A stretch of DNA of 51,348 nt, from NCBI GenBank assembly GCA_900541855.1, contig UQLD01000017.1, forward strand, positions 1 through 51,348. The letters run 5' to 3'. The translations under genes and the position numbers were made by a program. The DNA comes from an uncultured Collinsella sp. GTDB lineage: Bacteria; Actinomycetota; Coriobacteriia; Coriobacteriales; Coriobacteriaceae. Under the pieces are notes generated by a model, which searched no databases, was not told where the DNA came from, and saw nothing but the letters and a program-made list of their open reading frames with translations. This document shows positions 18,138 through 26,009 of this stretch, one piece after another (the stretch's first letter is position 1; every line of letters begins with the position of its first letter).

Positions 18138-18747
18138 TGTTTACGCTCCCTTCTGCTTTCTCGGACAGGCCCTGGGCCACAGCGGTAACGTCGACGACCG
18201 GACCGTTTTCGATCGAGCGTAGGCGCTTGGCCTCGTCGAGCTCGCGATCGGCCGCGCCGCCCATGACGGTCAGCGCCTTGGTGGGGCACGCCGCCACACA
18301 ATGCGGGCCGTCCGGATCGAAGGCACACAGATCGCACTTGACAGCGCAGGTGTACTGGCCGGGAGCCCACGTAAGCAGGCTGCTCAGGGACTTAGGATAC
18401 GAAGGCGTCGGGTCGCACATGCCTGCGACACCGGCGATAGACGTGCCATCGGGATGGATGGCTCCGAAGGGGCACGCGATGGCGCACAGCCTGCACCCGA
18501 TGCACTCCTGCTCCTTGACGTGGATGCGATCGCCATCGTGCTCGATGGCATTCACCGGGCAAACCTCGGCGCAGGGGGCACCCTCGCAATGGTGGCAGGC
18601 AAGGGCGGCCGAAATACCGTCGGTCTTCACGAGCGCCAGGCGCGGCGTATCCTGAAGACCCTGCATCCGGTGGGCGTCGGCACAGGCGGACTGGCATGTT
18701 CCGCAGCCGATGCACCTCTCCGGGTTGATGTCGATGAAGCGGTTCAT
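18130..18747 (-). CDS. hyfA: Polyferredoxin electron carrier HyfA/HycB
   Basis: This 205-residue protein binds up to four [4Fe-4S] clusters and should take electrons from FdhF to the hydrogenase. Cysteine motifs occur as CIGCGTCQSAC, CHHCEGAPCAEVCP, CIGCRLCAIACP and CDLC...CVAACP. A 25-residue insertion lies between the third and fourth motifs. The ATG at 18747 follows AAAGGAAG; a GTG six bases earlier is possible. It follows fdhF by about 80 bases, consistent with a partner subunit of the formate dehydrogenase module. Confidence 0.92.
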   Translation of the reverse strand: MNRFIDINPERCIGCGTCQSACADAHRMQGLQDTPRLALVKTDGISAALACHHCEGAPCAEVCPVNAIEHDGDRIHVKEQECIGCRLCAIACPFGAIHPDGTSIAGVAGMCDPTPSYPKSLSSLLTWAPGQYTCAVKCDLCAFDPDGPHCVAACPTKALTVMGGAADRELDEAKRLRSIENGPVVDVTAVAQGLSEKAEGSVNNG

Positions 18748-18825
18748 CCCCACTTCCTTTCAAAATAACGGGCCGGGCTCCCGAACGTACGGGACGCCCG
18801 GCCCAAAAAGCCAACGAGAACGGGA

Positions 18826-21048
18826 CTACACGATTTGATTCACGTGTGTCTCGTCGTCGAACTTGGCGGCGCCGGGCTCAACGTCCTGGGGAGCGGCGGC
18901 GTCGACCAGAGCCTGCTTGAGCTCGGTGTACTGACGCTCCACCTCGCCCTCGGCCCAGACCTGGTCGGCGATAGCGTCGACCTGGCAGGCGGAGAACTTG
19001 TCCTCGGGCGTATGCGATACCGGGTCGACCTTGTGAATGGTCAGCTCGTTGCACTTGCCGATCCACCACTGGTAGGTCATGTAGACCGTGCCCTTGTTGA
19101 TGCGGTCGCTCACGTCGGCGCGGCTATATACCTGGCCGCGGCGGCTGTGGATCGAGACGATGTCGCCATTCTTGATGCCGCGCGCCTGGGCGTCCGCGGG
19201 ATTCATGCGGACAAAGCCGGGCTCGTCGGCAAGCAGTGCCAGCGTCTTGCAGTTGCCGGTCATCGAGCGGCAGCTGTAGTGGCCGACCTCGCGGACGGTG
19301 CACAGGATGAGCGGGTACTCATCGTCGGGAAGCTCGGAGGGCGCCTCCCAGTCGTGCGCCATCAGGTTGGCGCGGCCGTCCTTGGTGGTGAACTTGCCAC
19401 CAGCGAACATGTCGGGCGTACCGTGGTCGTTCACATCGGTGCTCTTGACGGGCCACTGGGCGTAACCGCCCTCGGGAGCCATCTTCTCGTAGGTCGCGCC
19501 CACAAAGTTGGGGCACAGGCTGATGCACTCATTCCAGATCTGCTCGGTGTTGTCGTAGTGCATGGGGTAACCCATGCGCGTAGACAGGTCCGCGAAGATC
19601 TCCCAGTCGTGGCGGCACTCGCCCTTGGGCGGAACGGCCGCGTCAAAGTGCTGGAAGCTACGGTCGGATGCGGTAAAGACACCCTCGTGCTCGCCCCAAG
19701 AGGTAGCGGGCAGGATGACGTCGGCGAGCATGGTCGTCTGCGTCATAAAGATGTCCTGGCAAATGAACAGATCCAGCTCGGAGAGCGTCTTGCGCATACC
19801 GGCCGAATCGGGCTCGGTCTGCACCGGGTCCTCGCCATAGTTGTAGAAGCAGTGCACCTTGCCCTCGTCGACCAGGTGGCCCAGGTCGGTGAGCTTGTAG
19901 CCCTCCTCGAGCGGGAGCTTTTCCTCGGGCACGCCCCAAGCCTTTGCAAACTTGGCGCGCACGGCGGGGTCGGTGACTTTCTGGTAGCCAGGGTACAGGT
20001 TAGGCAGCATGCCCATATCGCAGGAGCCCTGGACGTTGTTCTGACCACGCACGGGCGCGAGGCCGGAATTGGGTTTGCCGATCTGGCCGGCAACGCAGGC
20101 GATGGAGGCGATGGTGTGCACCGTCTTCAGGTTCTGCTTCTGCTGGCATACGCCCATGCCCCAGCCAATGATGGCGGAGGGCTTCGCCGTGGCGTACATC
20201 TCGGCAGCTTGGTGGATCAACGCGGGCTCGACACCCGTGATGTCCTGTACGGATTCGGGAGTGTAGTTCTTGATGGTCTCCCACCACTCGTCAAAGCCGT
20301 TCGTGTGCTCGGCGACGAATTCCTTGTCGTAGAGGCCATCGTTGACCAAGCAGTTGGCAAAGGCGTTGAGGAACGCAACATTGCAACCGTTCTTGATCGG
20401 AAGGTAGAGATCGGCGATACGCGCGGTTTCGATATGGCGCGGGTCGGCGACGATGATCTTGCAACCCTTTTCTTTGGCTCGCACGATACGCCTTGCGACG
20501 ATGGGGTGCGAATCGGCAGGGTTATAGCCGAAGAGGAAAATGCAGCCCGCATCCTCCATACCGGGGATGGAGCATGACATGCAACCTGAACCAACCGTGT
20601 CCATCAGACCGAGGACAGTAGGGCCGTGTCAAGTACGGGCGCAGTTGTCTACGCTGTGGGTGCCGATGCACGCACGCGTAAACTTCTGCATGACGTAGTT
20701 CGCCTCATTGCCGCCGCCTCGCGAAGAGCCGGTGGTCATGACAGCGTTAGGACCATATTCGTCAATTATGGCCTGCATCTTAGATGCGGTGAAATCCAGT
20801 GCCTCGTCCCAGCTTACGCGCTCAAGATCCGCGCCCTTGGTGCGGCGGATCATCGGGTGCAGTACGCGAGGAGTCAAGATCTTGGTGTCGTTGATGAAGT
20901 CGTAGCCGCTCATGCCCTTAAGGCACAGCTCGCCCTGATTGGTGATGCCGTTGAGCGGTTCGGTACCCACGACCTGGCCGTTTTGGACCAGGAGGTTAAA
21001 CTGGCAACCGGCGCCGCAGTAAGGGCAGATCACTTTATGCTTCTCCAT
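18826..21048 (-). CDS. fdhF: Formate dehydrogenase H, selenoprotein (in-frame UGA = Sec140)
   Basis: FdhF oxidises formate to CO2 with a bis-MGD molybdenum cofactor. Reading starts at 21048 and meets an in-frame TGA at 20629-20631, after DNCART. It continues without a frame change as HGPTVLGLMDTVGSG, exactly as around Sec140 of E. coli FdhF, giving 740 residues. The N-terminus has the [4Fe-4S] motif CPYCGAGCQF with a later CLKG. The histidine after Sec and the FLFGYNPADSHPIVARR segment are conserved. A SECIS-like hairpin lies just after the UGA, and selA/selB are in the same locus. A tool that treats UGA as stop would wrongly report two fragments. It lies between hydN and hyfA. Confidence 0.97.
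20598..20631 (-). promoter_or_regulatory. SECIS element of fdhF
   Basis: On the mRNA the UGA (20629-20631) is followed by a hairpin with stem UGUCC/GGACA (20613-20617 with 20598-20602). Its 10-base apical loop contains GGUCU, about 19 bases after the UGA. The loop and spacing match the E. coli fdhF SECIS, which also shows AGGUCU. This is the site SelB should bind. Confidence 0.88.
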
Positions 21049-21123
21049 GACACCCTCCTTCCTTTTTCTGCTACCGATTATTCGGTACTAATTTGCCAAT
21101 CATTGGGCCTGTCGCCCCAACGC

Positions 21124-21642
21124 TTACGCCTCGTTTTCGATGGTGGCGCGGGCACGCTCGGCGGTCAGCTCCGCCAGACGCTCCTCGTCAACCAGGGTGA
21201 GGCCCTTGGTCGGGCACGCCTCGGCGCACGCCGGGCCGCCGGGACGGTCCACGCACAGGTCGCACTTAAGCACGAAGCTCTTAGTCTGCGAACCCACGCG
21301 AACGTCGCCCATCAAGACGGGGACCTGCGTGGTCGCCACACTCACGGCGCCAAAGGGGCATGCCATAACGCAGCTCTTGCAGCCGATGCAGTTGTCCTCG
21401 TTGACGCCGATGCGATGGTTCTTTGGATCAAAGAACAAGGCGCCCGTAGGACAGGCCTTCGCGCACGGGGCATCCTCGCAGTGATGGCAAGCCACCGGCG
21501 CGGAGATCTCGTACGTACGCGTCACGCGCAGGCGCGGCGCGGCGATGTTGCCGGGGATGTCGTGCGCCTCGATGCACGCCGCCATACAGGTTTGACACCC
21601 AATGCAGCGTGAGGAATCGGCTACGACTCGTTTATTGCCCAT
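21124..21642 (-). CDS. hydN: HydN-like four-cluster ferredoxin
   Basis: This 172-residue iron-sulfur protein resembles HydN, the electron carrier encoded beside fdhF in enterobacteria. Four cysteine motifs are visible: CIGCQTCMAACIEAH, CHHCEDAPCAKACP, CIGCKSCVMACP and CDLC...CAEACP. The start at 21642 has a strong AGGAGGG eight bases before it; in-frame codons further upstream to 21750 have no such site. It is the first gene of the formate hydrogenlyase operon. It is similar to hyfA, so one probably arose by duplication or they serve different partners. Confidence 0.92.
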   Translation of the reverse strand: MGNKRVVADSSRCIGCQTCMAACIEAHDIPGNIAAPRLRVTRTYEISAPVACHHCEDAPCAKACPTGALFFDPKNHRIGVNEDNCIGCKSCVMACPFGAVSVATTQVPVLMGDVRVGSQTKSFVLKCDLCVDRPGGPACAEACPTKGLTLVDEERLAELTAERARATIENEA

Positions 21643-21659
21643 GTTGTTCACTCCCTCCT

Positions 21660-21735
21660 GAATCCCATGCCGGAGAGACCCTGCCGACGTTGCCCCGGAC
21701 CGCCCGTGGTCCGGCATCGGCGTATCGAGTGCATG
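21660..21735 (-). promoter_or_regulatory. Structured hydN leader
   Basis: Upstream of hydN the minus strand can fold into a stem GGACC/GGTCC (21695-21714 region). It is nested in a longer pairing between ATGCCGGA (about 21713-21720) and TCCGGCAT (about 21667-21674), about 25 bases before the start codon and next to the ribosome-binding site. This could be a riboswitch or a translational control element. A molybdenum-cofactor or formate-related leader would make sense in context, but no known consensus was matched. Confidence 0.35.
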
Positions 21736-21820
21736 CGGCGAAACAGGCACTTCGATAGAATTCCTCCAACGATATACAGGTTAAATATACGCAGTTGCAG
21801 GTGGCAAACTTGAGCATAGG

Positions 21821-21851
21821 CCCTGCAATACGGGTGTATTGCAGGGGTTTT
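21821..21851. promoter_or_regulatory. Perfect 11-bp dyad upstream of the hydrogenlyase operon
   Basis: CCCTGCAATAC (21821-21831) and GTATTGCAGGG (21836-21846) form a perfect 11-bp hairpin with loop GGGT, followed by TTTT on the plus strand. It lies about 180 bases upstream of hydN. It can be read as a plus-strand terminator or as an operator dyad for the operon. No plus-strand gene ends here, which favours an operator or a processed leader hairpin. Confidence 0.55.
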
Positions 21852-21890
21852 GGCAGGTTGGAATTATTCTCTAGAAGCTATAAAGGTGAG

Positions 21891-21958
21891 TGTATTACAT
21901 GCGTACATCCAAGGGAGATTTCACGCTCGTTTCTGAAGGATGTAGTACGTTTGTAATA
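21891..21958. promoter_or_regulatory. Imperfect inverted repeat between divergent genes
   Basis: The left arm TGTATTACATGCGTACATCC (21891-21910) and a right arm GGATGTAGTACGTTTGTAAT (21938-21957) are roughly complementary, with two or three mismatches and a small offset. They lie between the divergent hydN operon and the toxin-antitoxin pair. The rest of the gene-free stretch 21643-22071 holds only this and the two structures listed nearer to hydN. Confidence 0.4.
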
Positions 21959-22071
21959 TCGTTTACACTCAATTACTCTAGTGCAATAAAGTAGTGGTTG
22001 TAAGATTGGCTATTATTAGCCGATGTTGTATTTGACTATTCAAATTGCACGCTCATTAAGGGAGGCCAGTG

Positions 22072-22395
22072 ATGTCATCGACTCAAAAACGAGCCATCCT
22101 GCAGGTGCGCATTCGCGAGGAAGACAAGCAGCATGCCGAACGTCTCTACGACGCCATGGGTACATCGCTCGCCGAGGCTGTCCGTCTATTTGTCGCGCAG
22201 AGTATTTTGATGCGCAAGCTCCCCTTTCAGCCGGTCGCCGTGCGCTCCAAGGACGGCACGGCCGCCTATGGACTGCTCAAAGCATATGGGGACCCCAATC
22301 GCCGCTCCGAGGAGCGCAATGCCTGGATTGAATACCTAGCCACAGAAAGCGACGAGTCGGTTTTGGGTCCCGAGGAAGTAGATATCCATGAGTAG
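22072..22395 (+). CDS. RelB/DinJ-family antitoxin
   Basis: This 107-residue protein has an N-terminal ribbon-helix-helix of the RelB/DinJ type: RAILQVRIREEDKQHAERLYDAMG, then SLAEAVRLFVAQSI. It should bind its own promoter as a dimer. The C-terminal half is acidic and probably wraps around the toxin. The ATG at 22072 has GGAGG six bases upstream, and a GTG immediately before it is in frame. It overlaps the next gene by eight bases, the usual layout of a toxin-antitoxin pair. Confidence 0.85.
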   Translation: MSSTQKRAILQVRIREEDKQHAERLYDAMGTSLAEAVRLFVAQSILMRKLPFQPVAVRSKDGTAAYGLLKAYGDPNRRSEERNAWIEYLATESDESVLGPEEVDIHE

Positions 22396-22843
22396 CACCA
22401 TCATCGACGAGACCGTCATCCTTCGCTACCTGCTTGACGACGACGAGGTCCTGTCACCGCGCGCCGCCAAGGTCATCGCCACGCGCACCGCACGTGTCTA
22501 CCCCGAAATCATCACGCGCGTCGTGGTCACGCTGCGCGACGTCTATAAGGTTCCCCGCGTTGAAATTGCTGCGGCCATGAAAAGACTGCTCGATGACGTC
22601 ATGGTCGACGAGCCCACCGTTGTCGCCCTTGCCGTCAAACTCTTCGGCAAGACCCATATGGACTTTACCGACTGCCTCCTCGCAGCCCGAACCGCCATCT
22701 ACAACGATGATGTCGTGAGCTTTGGCAAGCCCATCATCCAAGGCATGATCGATTACCGCCGCAAGCGTCAAACCGCAACCGAAGCCCGCAGCCGCAGCAC
22801 CGACTCCACCATCGACAAGCTCCGCCACCACGGTCGCCACTAA
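22388..22843 (+). CDS. PIN-domain toxin (VapC-like)
   Basis: This 151-residue protein has the PIN ribonuclease pattern: Asp7 in IIDETVILRYLLDDD, Glu40 in VYPEIITRVV, and Asp92/Asp95 in MDFTDCLLAA, followed by VVSFGKP. These acidic residues would bind Mg2+ for RNA cleavage. The usual Asn after the first Asp (DTN) is replaced (DET). The basic tail from about residue 123 (RRKRQ...) is longer than in most VapC proteins. It is coupled to a RelB-type antitoxin, not the more common VapB. Confidence 0.82.
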   Translation: MSSTIIDETVILRYLLDDDEVLSPRAAKVIATRTARVYPEIITRVVVTLRDVYKVPRVEIAAAMKRLLDDVMVDEPTVVALAVKLFGKTHMDFTDCLLAARTAIYNDDVVSFGKPIIQGMIDYRRKRQTATEARSRSTDSTIDKLRHHGRH

Positions 22844-22888
22844 CCGGCAGGCAACGGCATCGCCCGCCCCTCAGCCCCATCCCCTCCT

Positions 22889-22957
22889 AAGTTGCGGTGA
22901 AATACGGACTGTTTCATGCCTTTAAAGGCCTCGATAGTCCGTATTTCACCGCAACTT
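22889..22957. repeat. GTTGCGGTGAAATA palindrome, copy 2
   Basis: The arms AAGTTGCGGTGAAATACGGA(CT) at 22889-22910 and AGTCCGTATTTCACCGCAA(CTT) at 22936-22957 are perfectly complementary over 22 bp around a 25-base loop. It lies between the toxin gene and the end of the convergent nuclease-like gene. The core is CGGACT, shared with copy 3. Confidence 0.85.
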
Positions 22958-22984
22958 ATTGAAGGTTGGCTGCGAACGATTTCT

Positions 22985-24004
22985 CTATCGGGAGTCGGCG
23001 TAGGGTTTTGTTGTCGGAATACCGTAACCGCGCATCATGGCACCGAACGATTCTACTTCGTAGGTGTCCGAGAGTTTGAAATGAATGACGTTGTGGCCCA
23101 TGGCGCGAAGGTTCGCATCGCGCATGAGGGCCGCTCGATAGGTTTTTGCCGCCGCTTGCTCCGGATCATTTTGAGCTTCGTCTTCAAACTTACCCAGCCC
23201 ATGCAGCTCTGCCAGCGTCCATGAGCCGTCTGGCATCTGCCAGCCATAATCTGCTAGATAATAGCCAGCGTTTCCCGGTCGCGTTATCTCAACTTGAAGC
23301 TCGGGCGCGGCAACCCCAGCGAGAATCATCGCTGCTCTCGCCTCAGACTCGCCGCCATTGTCTGACCTGCCGTCCATATACTCAAAAACGTCAAAAGCAC
23401 GCGCGATGCCATGCAACCCTCGGCAATTTGCCTGGGCATATGCTCGCAGCTCTTCGCGTTCGACATCGTACTCACGGGCCAAGCCATCGACATAGCCCAG
23501 CGCATAGCGAAAGGCGCTCGTTCGAGCGATATCAACAACCGTTCGACACGGATCCGTCAGTGTAAACAGACCTAGCCGCCACACTTCGCCCGCCCGCCAG
23601 CGCTTGTATTCAACGAACTCATACTTATCACGCCTTGTAGACCGTGGCAGCAGTACTTGCACTTTATCCAGAAGCGTATACGCCGAGCCGATGCCGTAGA
23701 GCAGCGCTGCTGTCGCTCCGCAAAACACAGCATCCGGTTCAACGACCGCAATAGCGGATGCCAGCTGAAAGATACGATCTTCAACCCCAAGATTATTCCA
23801 ATAGACCGGATCCGCATATACATGGTTGTAAAGACGAAGCATGAGCTCTTCCTGCATAAGCTCGCGCGCACGGCGTTCATCCCAAGGATCAATTGTTATA
23901 AGCAGCTGTCCATCTTGATGAATTCCAACGGCCGAGAATAGCATCCTTGCATAGGACTGCGGAAAATGTTTGCCTTTATCGAGCATGGCCAACCCCATAA
24001 CCAT
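22985..24004 (-). CDS. Uncharacterised protein with PD-(D/E)xK nuclease-like C-terminus
   Basis: I do not recognise a named family with certainty. The 339-residue protein has an N-terminal half reminiscent of AbiEi-type antitoxin-associated proteins (GATAALLYGIGS, then WRLGLFTLTDPCRTVVDIARTSAFRYALG). The C-terminal half follows a DUF559/Vsr-like nuclease pattern: GGESEARAAMIL, then YYLADYGWQ, LAELHG and K, and a helix ending GHNVIHF. Glu, Asp and ExxxxK positions are compatible with a restriction-type active site. The start is uncertain (24004 or 23986); no strong ribosome site is visible. Base composition is more AT-rich than its neighbours. The gene is bracketed by two near-identical palindromes (22889 and 24172), suggesting acquisition as a unit. 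Confidence 0.6.
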   Translation of the reverse strand: MVMGLAMLDKGKHFPQSYARMLFSAVGIHQDGQLLITIDPWDERRARELMQEELMLRLYNHVYADPVYWNNLGVEDRIFQLASAIAVVEPDAVFCGATAALLYGIGSAYTLLDKVQVLLPRSTRRDKYEFVEYKRWRAGEVWRLGLFTLTDPCRTVVDIARTSAFRYALGYVDGLAREYDVEREELRAYAQANCRGLHGIARAFDVFEYMDGRSDNGGESEARAAMILAGVAAPELQVEITRPGNAGYYLADYGWQMPDGSWTLAELHGLGKFEDEAQNDPEQAAAKTYRAALMRDANLRAMGHNVIHFKLSDTYEVESFGAMMRGYGIPTTKPYADSR

Positions 24005-24171
24005 CACGGCGGAGAGAATACCATTACGCTATCGCATGCTTCCGTCCGCAGGCCTTGCCAAAAGCTGACCAAAAGCTTGACGTCGCAGGTCAGGACTTCA
24101 GAAAATATTTCCACTCTCGGTAGACGGTCGTTACGGTCCTCCCAACGGCATCAAAATCCAACCTTACAAAT

Positions 24172-24238
24172 AGTTGCGGTGAAATACGGACTAAATGAGC
24201 CAAATAAGCCAAAAAACAGTCCGTATTTCACCGCAACT
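24172..24238. repeat. GTTGCGGTGAAATA palindrome, copy 3
   Basis: The arms AGTTGCGGTGAAATACGGAC(T) at 24172-24192 and AGTCCGTATTTCACCGCAAC(T) at 24218-24238 are perfectly complementary over 21 bp around a 25-base loop. The arms equal those of copy 2 but the loop differs. With copy 2 it brackets the nuclease-like gene. Confidence 0.85.
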
Positions 24239-24286
24239 TAAGAGGGGATGTGGGGCGGCATCGATTCCCGTCACCCCGTGCACTTA

Positions 24287-24324
24287 CGAAAATGGCTCTG
24301 GTCCCAAAAGGAACCAGAGCCATT
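24287..24324 (-). terminator. Terminator of the tRNA unit
   Basis: AATGGCTCTGGT and ACCAGAGCCATT (24291-24302 with 24313-24324) form a perfect 12-bp stem with a 10-base loop, continuing into TTTTCG on the minus strand just downstream of tRNA-Gly. The shape is that of an intrinsic terminator. Confidence 0.85.
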
Positions 24325-24335
24325 CGTCTATCTTA

Positions 24336-24409
24336 TGGAGCGGGCGACGGGAATCGAACCCGCGTCATCAGCTTGGAAGGCTGGGGTTCTACCATTGAAC
24401 TACGCCCGC
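24336..24409 (-). tRNA. tRNA-Gly(UCC)
   Basis: The cloverleaf has acceptor GCGGGCG/CGCCCGC, a T-arm with GGGTTCGATTCCC and anticodon loop CTTCCAA, giving anticodon UCC. Discriminator U and an encoded CCA (24336-24338) complete 74 bases. It is downstream of tRNA-Pro in the same transcript. Confidence 0.95.
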
Positions 24410-24415
24410 AAGATA

Positions 24416-24492
24416 TGGTCGGGACGACAGGATTTGAACCTGCGACATCCTGCTCCCAAAGCAGGCGCGCTACCAAACTGCGCCACGTCCCG
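24416..24492 (-). tRNA. tRNA-Pro(UGG)
   Basis: Acceptor CGGGACG pairs with CGTCCCG. The anticodon loop TTTGGGA gives UGG, and the T-loop segment GGTTCAAATCC is standard. The 3' CCA is encoded (24416-24418), for 77 bases in total. Six bases separate it from tRNA-Gly. Confidence 0.95.
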
Positions 24493-24543
24493 AAGGTGTT
24501 GAGCAGCTAAGGTCTAAACCTTGCGTGTCCCAAAGCGAAGGAA

Positions 24544-24572
24544 ATTATAGGGGAGACTTCGCGCCTGTGCAA
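24544..24572 (-). promoter_or_regulatory. Sigma-70 promoter of the tRNA unit
   Basis: On the minus strand TTGCAC (24567-24572) and a perfect TATAAT (24544-24549) are exactly 17 bases apart, about 50 bases before tRNA-Pro. It is among the clearest promoters in the window and begins inside the 90-base gap after brnQ. Confidence 0.85.
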
Positions 24573-24583
24573 GCGACGATACC

Positions 24584-25942
24584 CTAGCTCCTCGAATGTG
24601 CGACAAACTGGCTATGGGCCAGGCCAATCACAAACGCCACCACGGCGACTGGCGCCCACGCGGCACCGATATCCGCCAGGGGCAATGCATCGAACGGCAG
24701 CCACGCGCCCGCAAAGAACGCGTCGCGAACCGAGGTGATCACACTCTGCACGGCAACCACGCCGCCGACCCAGACCCACACCTGCGGATGAGCGTCGCAA
24801 AAGCCGTGCACCAGGCCCATCAGTACCAGCACGATGGCGACGGGATACAAGGCGTTGAGCATGGGCACCGAAAACATGAGGATCATGTCGAGGCCCACGT
24901 TGGAGAGCACGCACGAAAACGCCGCGAACACAAAGGCGAGAATCGCAAAGGGACGGCGCATAGCCTCCTCGGAAGCCTCCGCTCCCCCTTCGACCACATA
25001 CGTCTCGCAGAAGTAGCGCGAGCAGCAGCTGATGAGGCCGATGCACACGTTCATGCAGGCAAGGAAAAAGATCGCAAAGACCACGACCGTGCCGACAAGA
25101 CCAAAGTGCATAGAGGCCGAACGGGCAAGGATGGCGGCGCCGTTGGTAGCATCGGGCATAACCGTGCCGAGCTGCATGCCGGCAAGCGCCAGGCCGCAGT
25201 AGATGACGGCCATGAGCACGCCGGCGATCACACCGGAACGCGAAATCTCGAAGGCCACGCGCTTGTCATCGGTAACACCCAGCTCGTGGATGGTCTCGGC
25301 GATGATAATGCCAAAGGCGAGAGACGCGAGCAGGTCCATGGTCTGGTAGCCGGTCAAAAAGCCTTGCACGGCGGCGCCTGCATCGTAGGGAGCTTGAGGC
25401 GCGGCAGCCGGTCCCAGCGGCGAGATCACGGCAGCACCCACGACCAGCACGATGAGCGCGATAAGCGCGGGGCCCGTAATGCGACCGAGCACGCGCGTGA
25501 TGACGCCCGGACGCAGCGTGAGCGCAAACGCGACGACGAAGAACCCGATGGCAAACACCAGACGTGCCGTGCCGAGCGAGACGCCCTCGGGCAGCAGTGG
25601 CACCAGCATCTCGAAGGCTGTGGAGCTCGTGCGCGGAATAGCCAGGCACGGGCCGATGGCCAGATACACTGCCGCGACAAAGAACTCACCAAACTTGGGG
25701 TGCACGCGGCCGGCAAGCTCGCGCGCCGTTCCGGCAAGCGCCACGGCGATAAAACCCATGACGGGCAGGCCGATGGCGGCGATGAGAAAGCCAAGCATAG
25801 CGACCGGCGTGGCAGAACCTGCCTGCAGCGCCAGCAGTGGCGGAATAATGAGGTTGCCGGCGCCAAAGAGCATCGAGAACAGGGCGATGCCGACGGTAAC
25901 GACATGGTCGGAGCGTAGACCACGCGAGGCGGATGAGGCCAT
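24584..25942 (-). CDS. brnQ: Branched-chain amino acid transporter BrnQ (LIVCS family)
   Basis: This sodium- or proton-coupled importer of leucine, isoleucine and valine has 452 residues and about 12 hydrophobic segments. The family N-terminus LFSMLFGAGNLIIPPLLALQAG is clear, and the GFLTGYQTMDLLASLAFG, then IIIAETIHELG stretch is typical of LIVCS proteins. AAAGGTG precedes the start. A terminator of the selenium operon lies between it and the upstream aminotransferase gene, so it is probably transcribed separately. Confidence 0.93.
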   Translation of the reverse strand: MASSASRGLRSDHVVTVGIALFSMLFGAGNLIIPPLLALQAGSATPVAMLGFLIAAIGLPVMGFIAVALAGTARELAGRVHPKFGEFFVAAVYLAIGPCLAIPRTSSTAFEMLVPLLPEGVSLGTARLVFAIGFFVVAFALTLRPGVITRVLGRITGPALIALIVLVVGAAVISPLGPAAAPQAPYDAGAAVQGFLTGYQTMDLLASLAFGIIIAETIHELGVTDDKRVAFEISRSGVIAGVLMAVIYCGLALAGMQLGTVMPDATNGAAILARSASMHFGLVGTVVVFAIFFLACMNVCIGLISCCSRYFCETYVVEGGAEASEEAMRRPFAILAFVFAAFSCVLSNVGLDMILMFSVPMLNALYPVAIVLVLMGLVHGFCDAHPQVWVWVGGVVAVQSVITSVRDAFFAGAWLPFDALPLADIGAAWAPVAVVAFVIGLAHSQFVAHSRS

Positions 25943-25965
25943 AAGAGCACCTTTCGAATCGAAAC

Positions 25966-25995
25966 AAAAACGGGACGGGCATAAGACCCGTCCCG
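25966..25995 (-). terminator. Terminator of the selD-yedF-aminotransferase operon
   Basis: CGGGACGGG (25971-25979) and CCCGTCCCG (25987-25995) form a 9-bp GC stem with loop CATAAGA, followed on the minus strand by TTTTT (25966-25970). It lies 15 bases beyond the aminotransferase stop codon. Confidence 0.9.
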
Positions 25996-26009
25996 CAAGT
26001 ATATACGCT

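Noticed and set aside
20605..20631. Frameshift or nonsense mutation splitting fdhF into two genes
   Set aside because: The break is a single in-frame TGA at the known Sec140 site, the frame is unchanged on both sides, and a SECIS hairpin and selA/selB are present.
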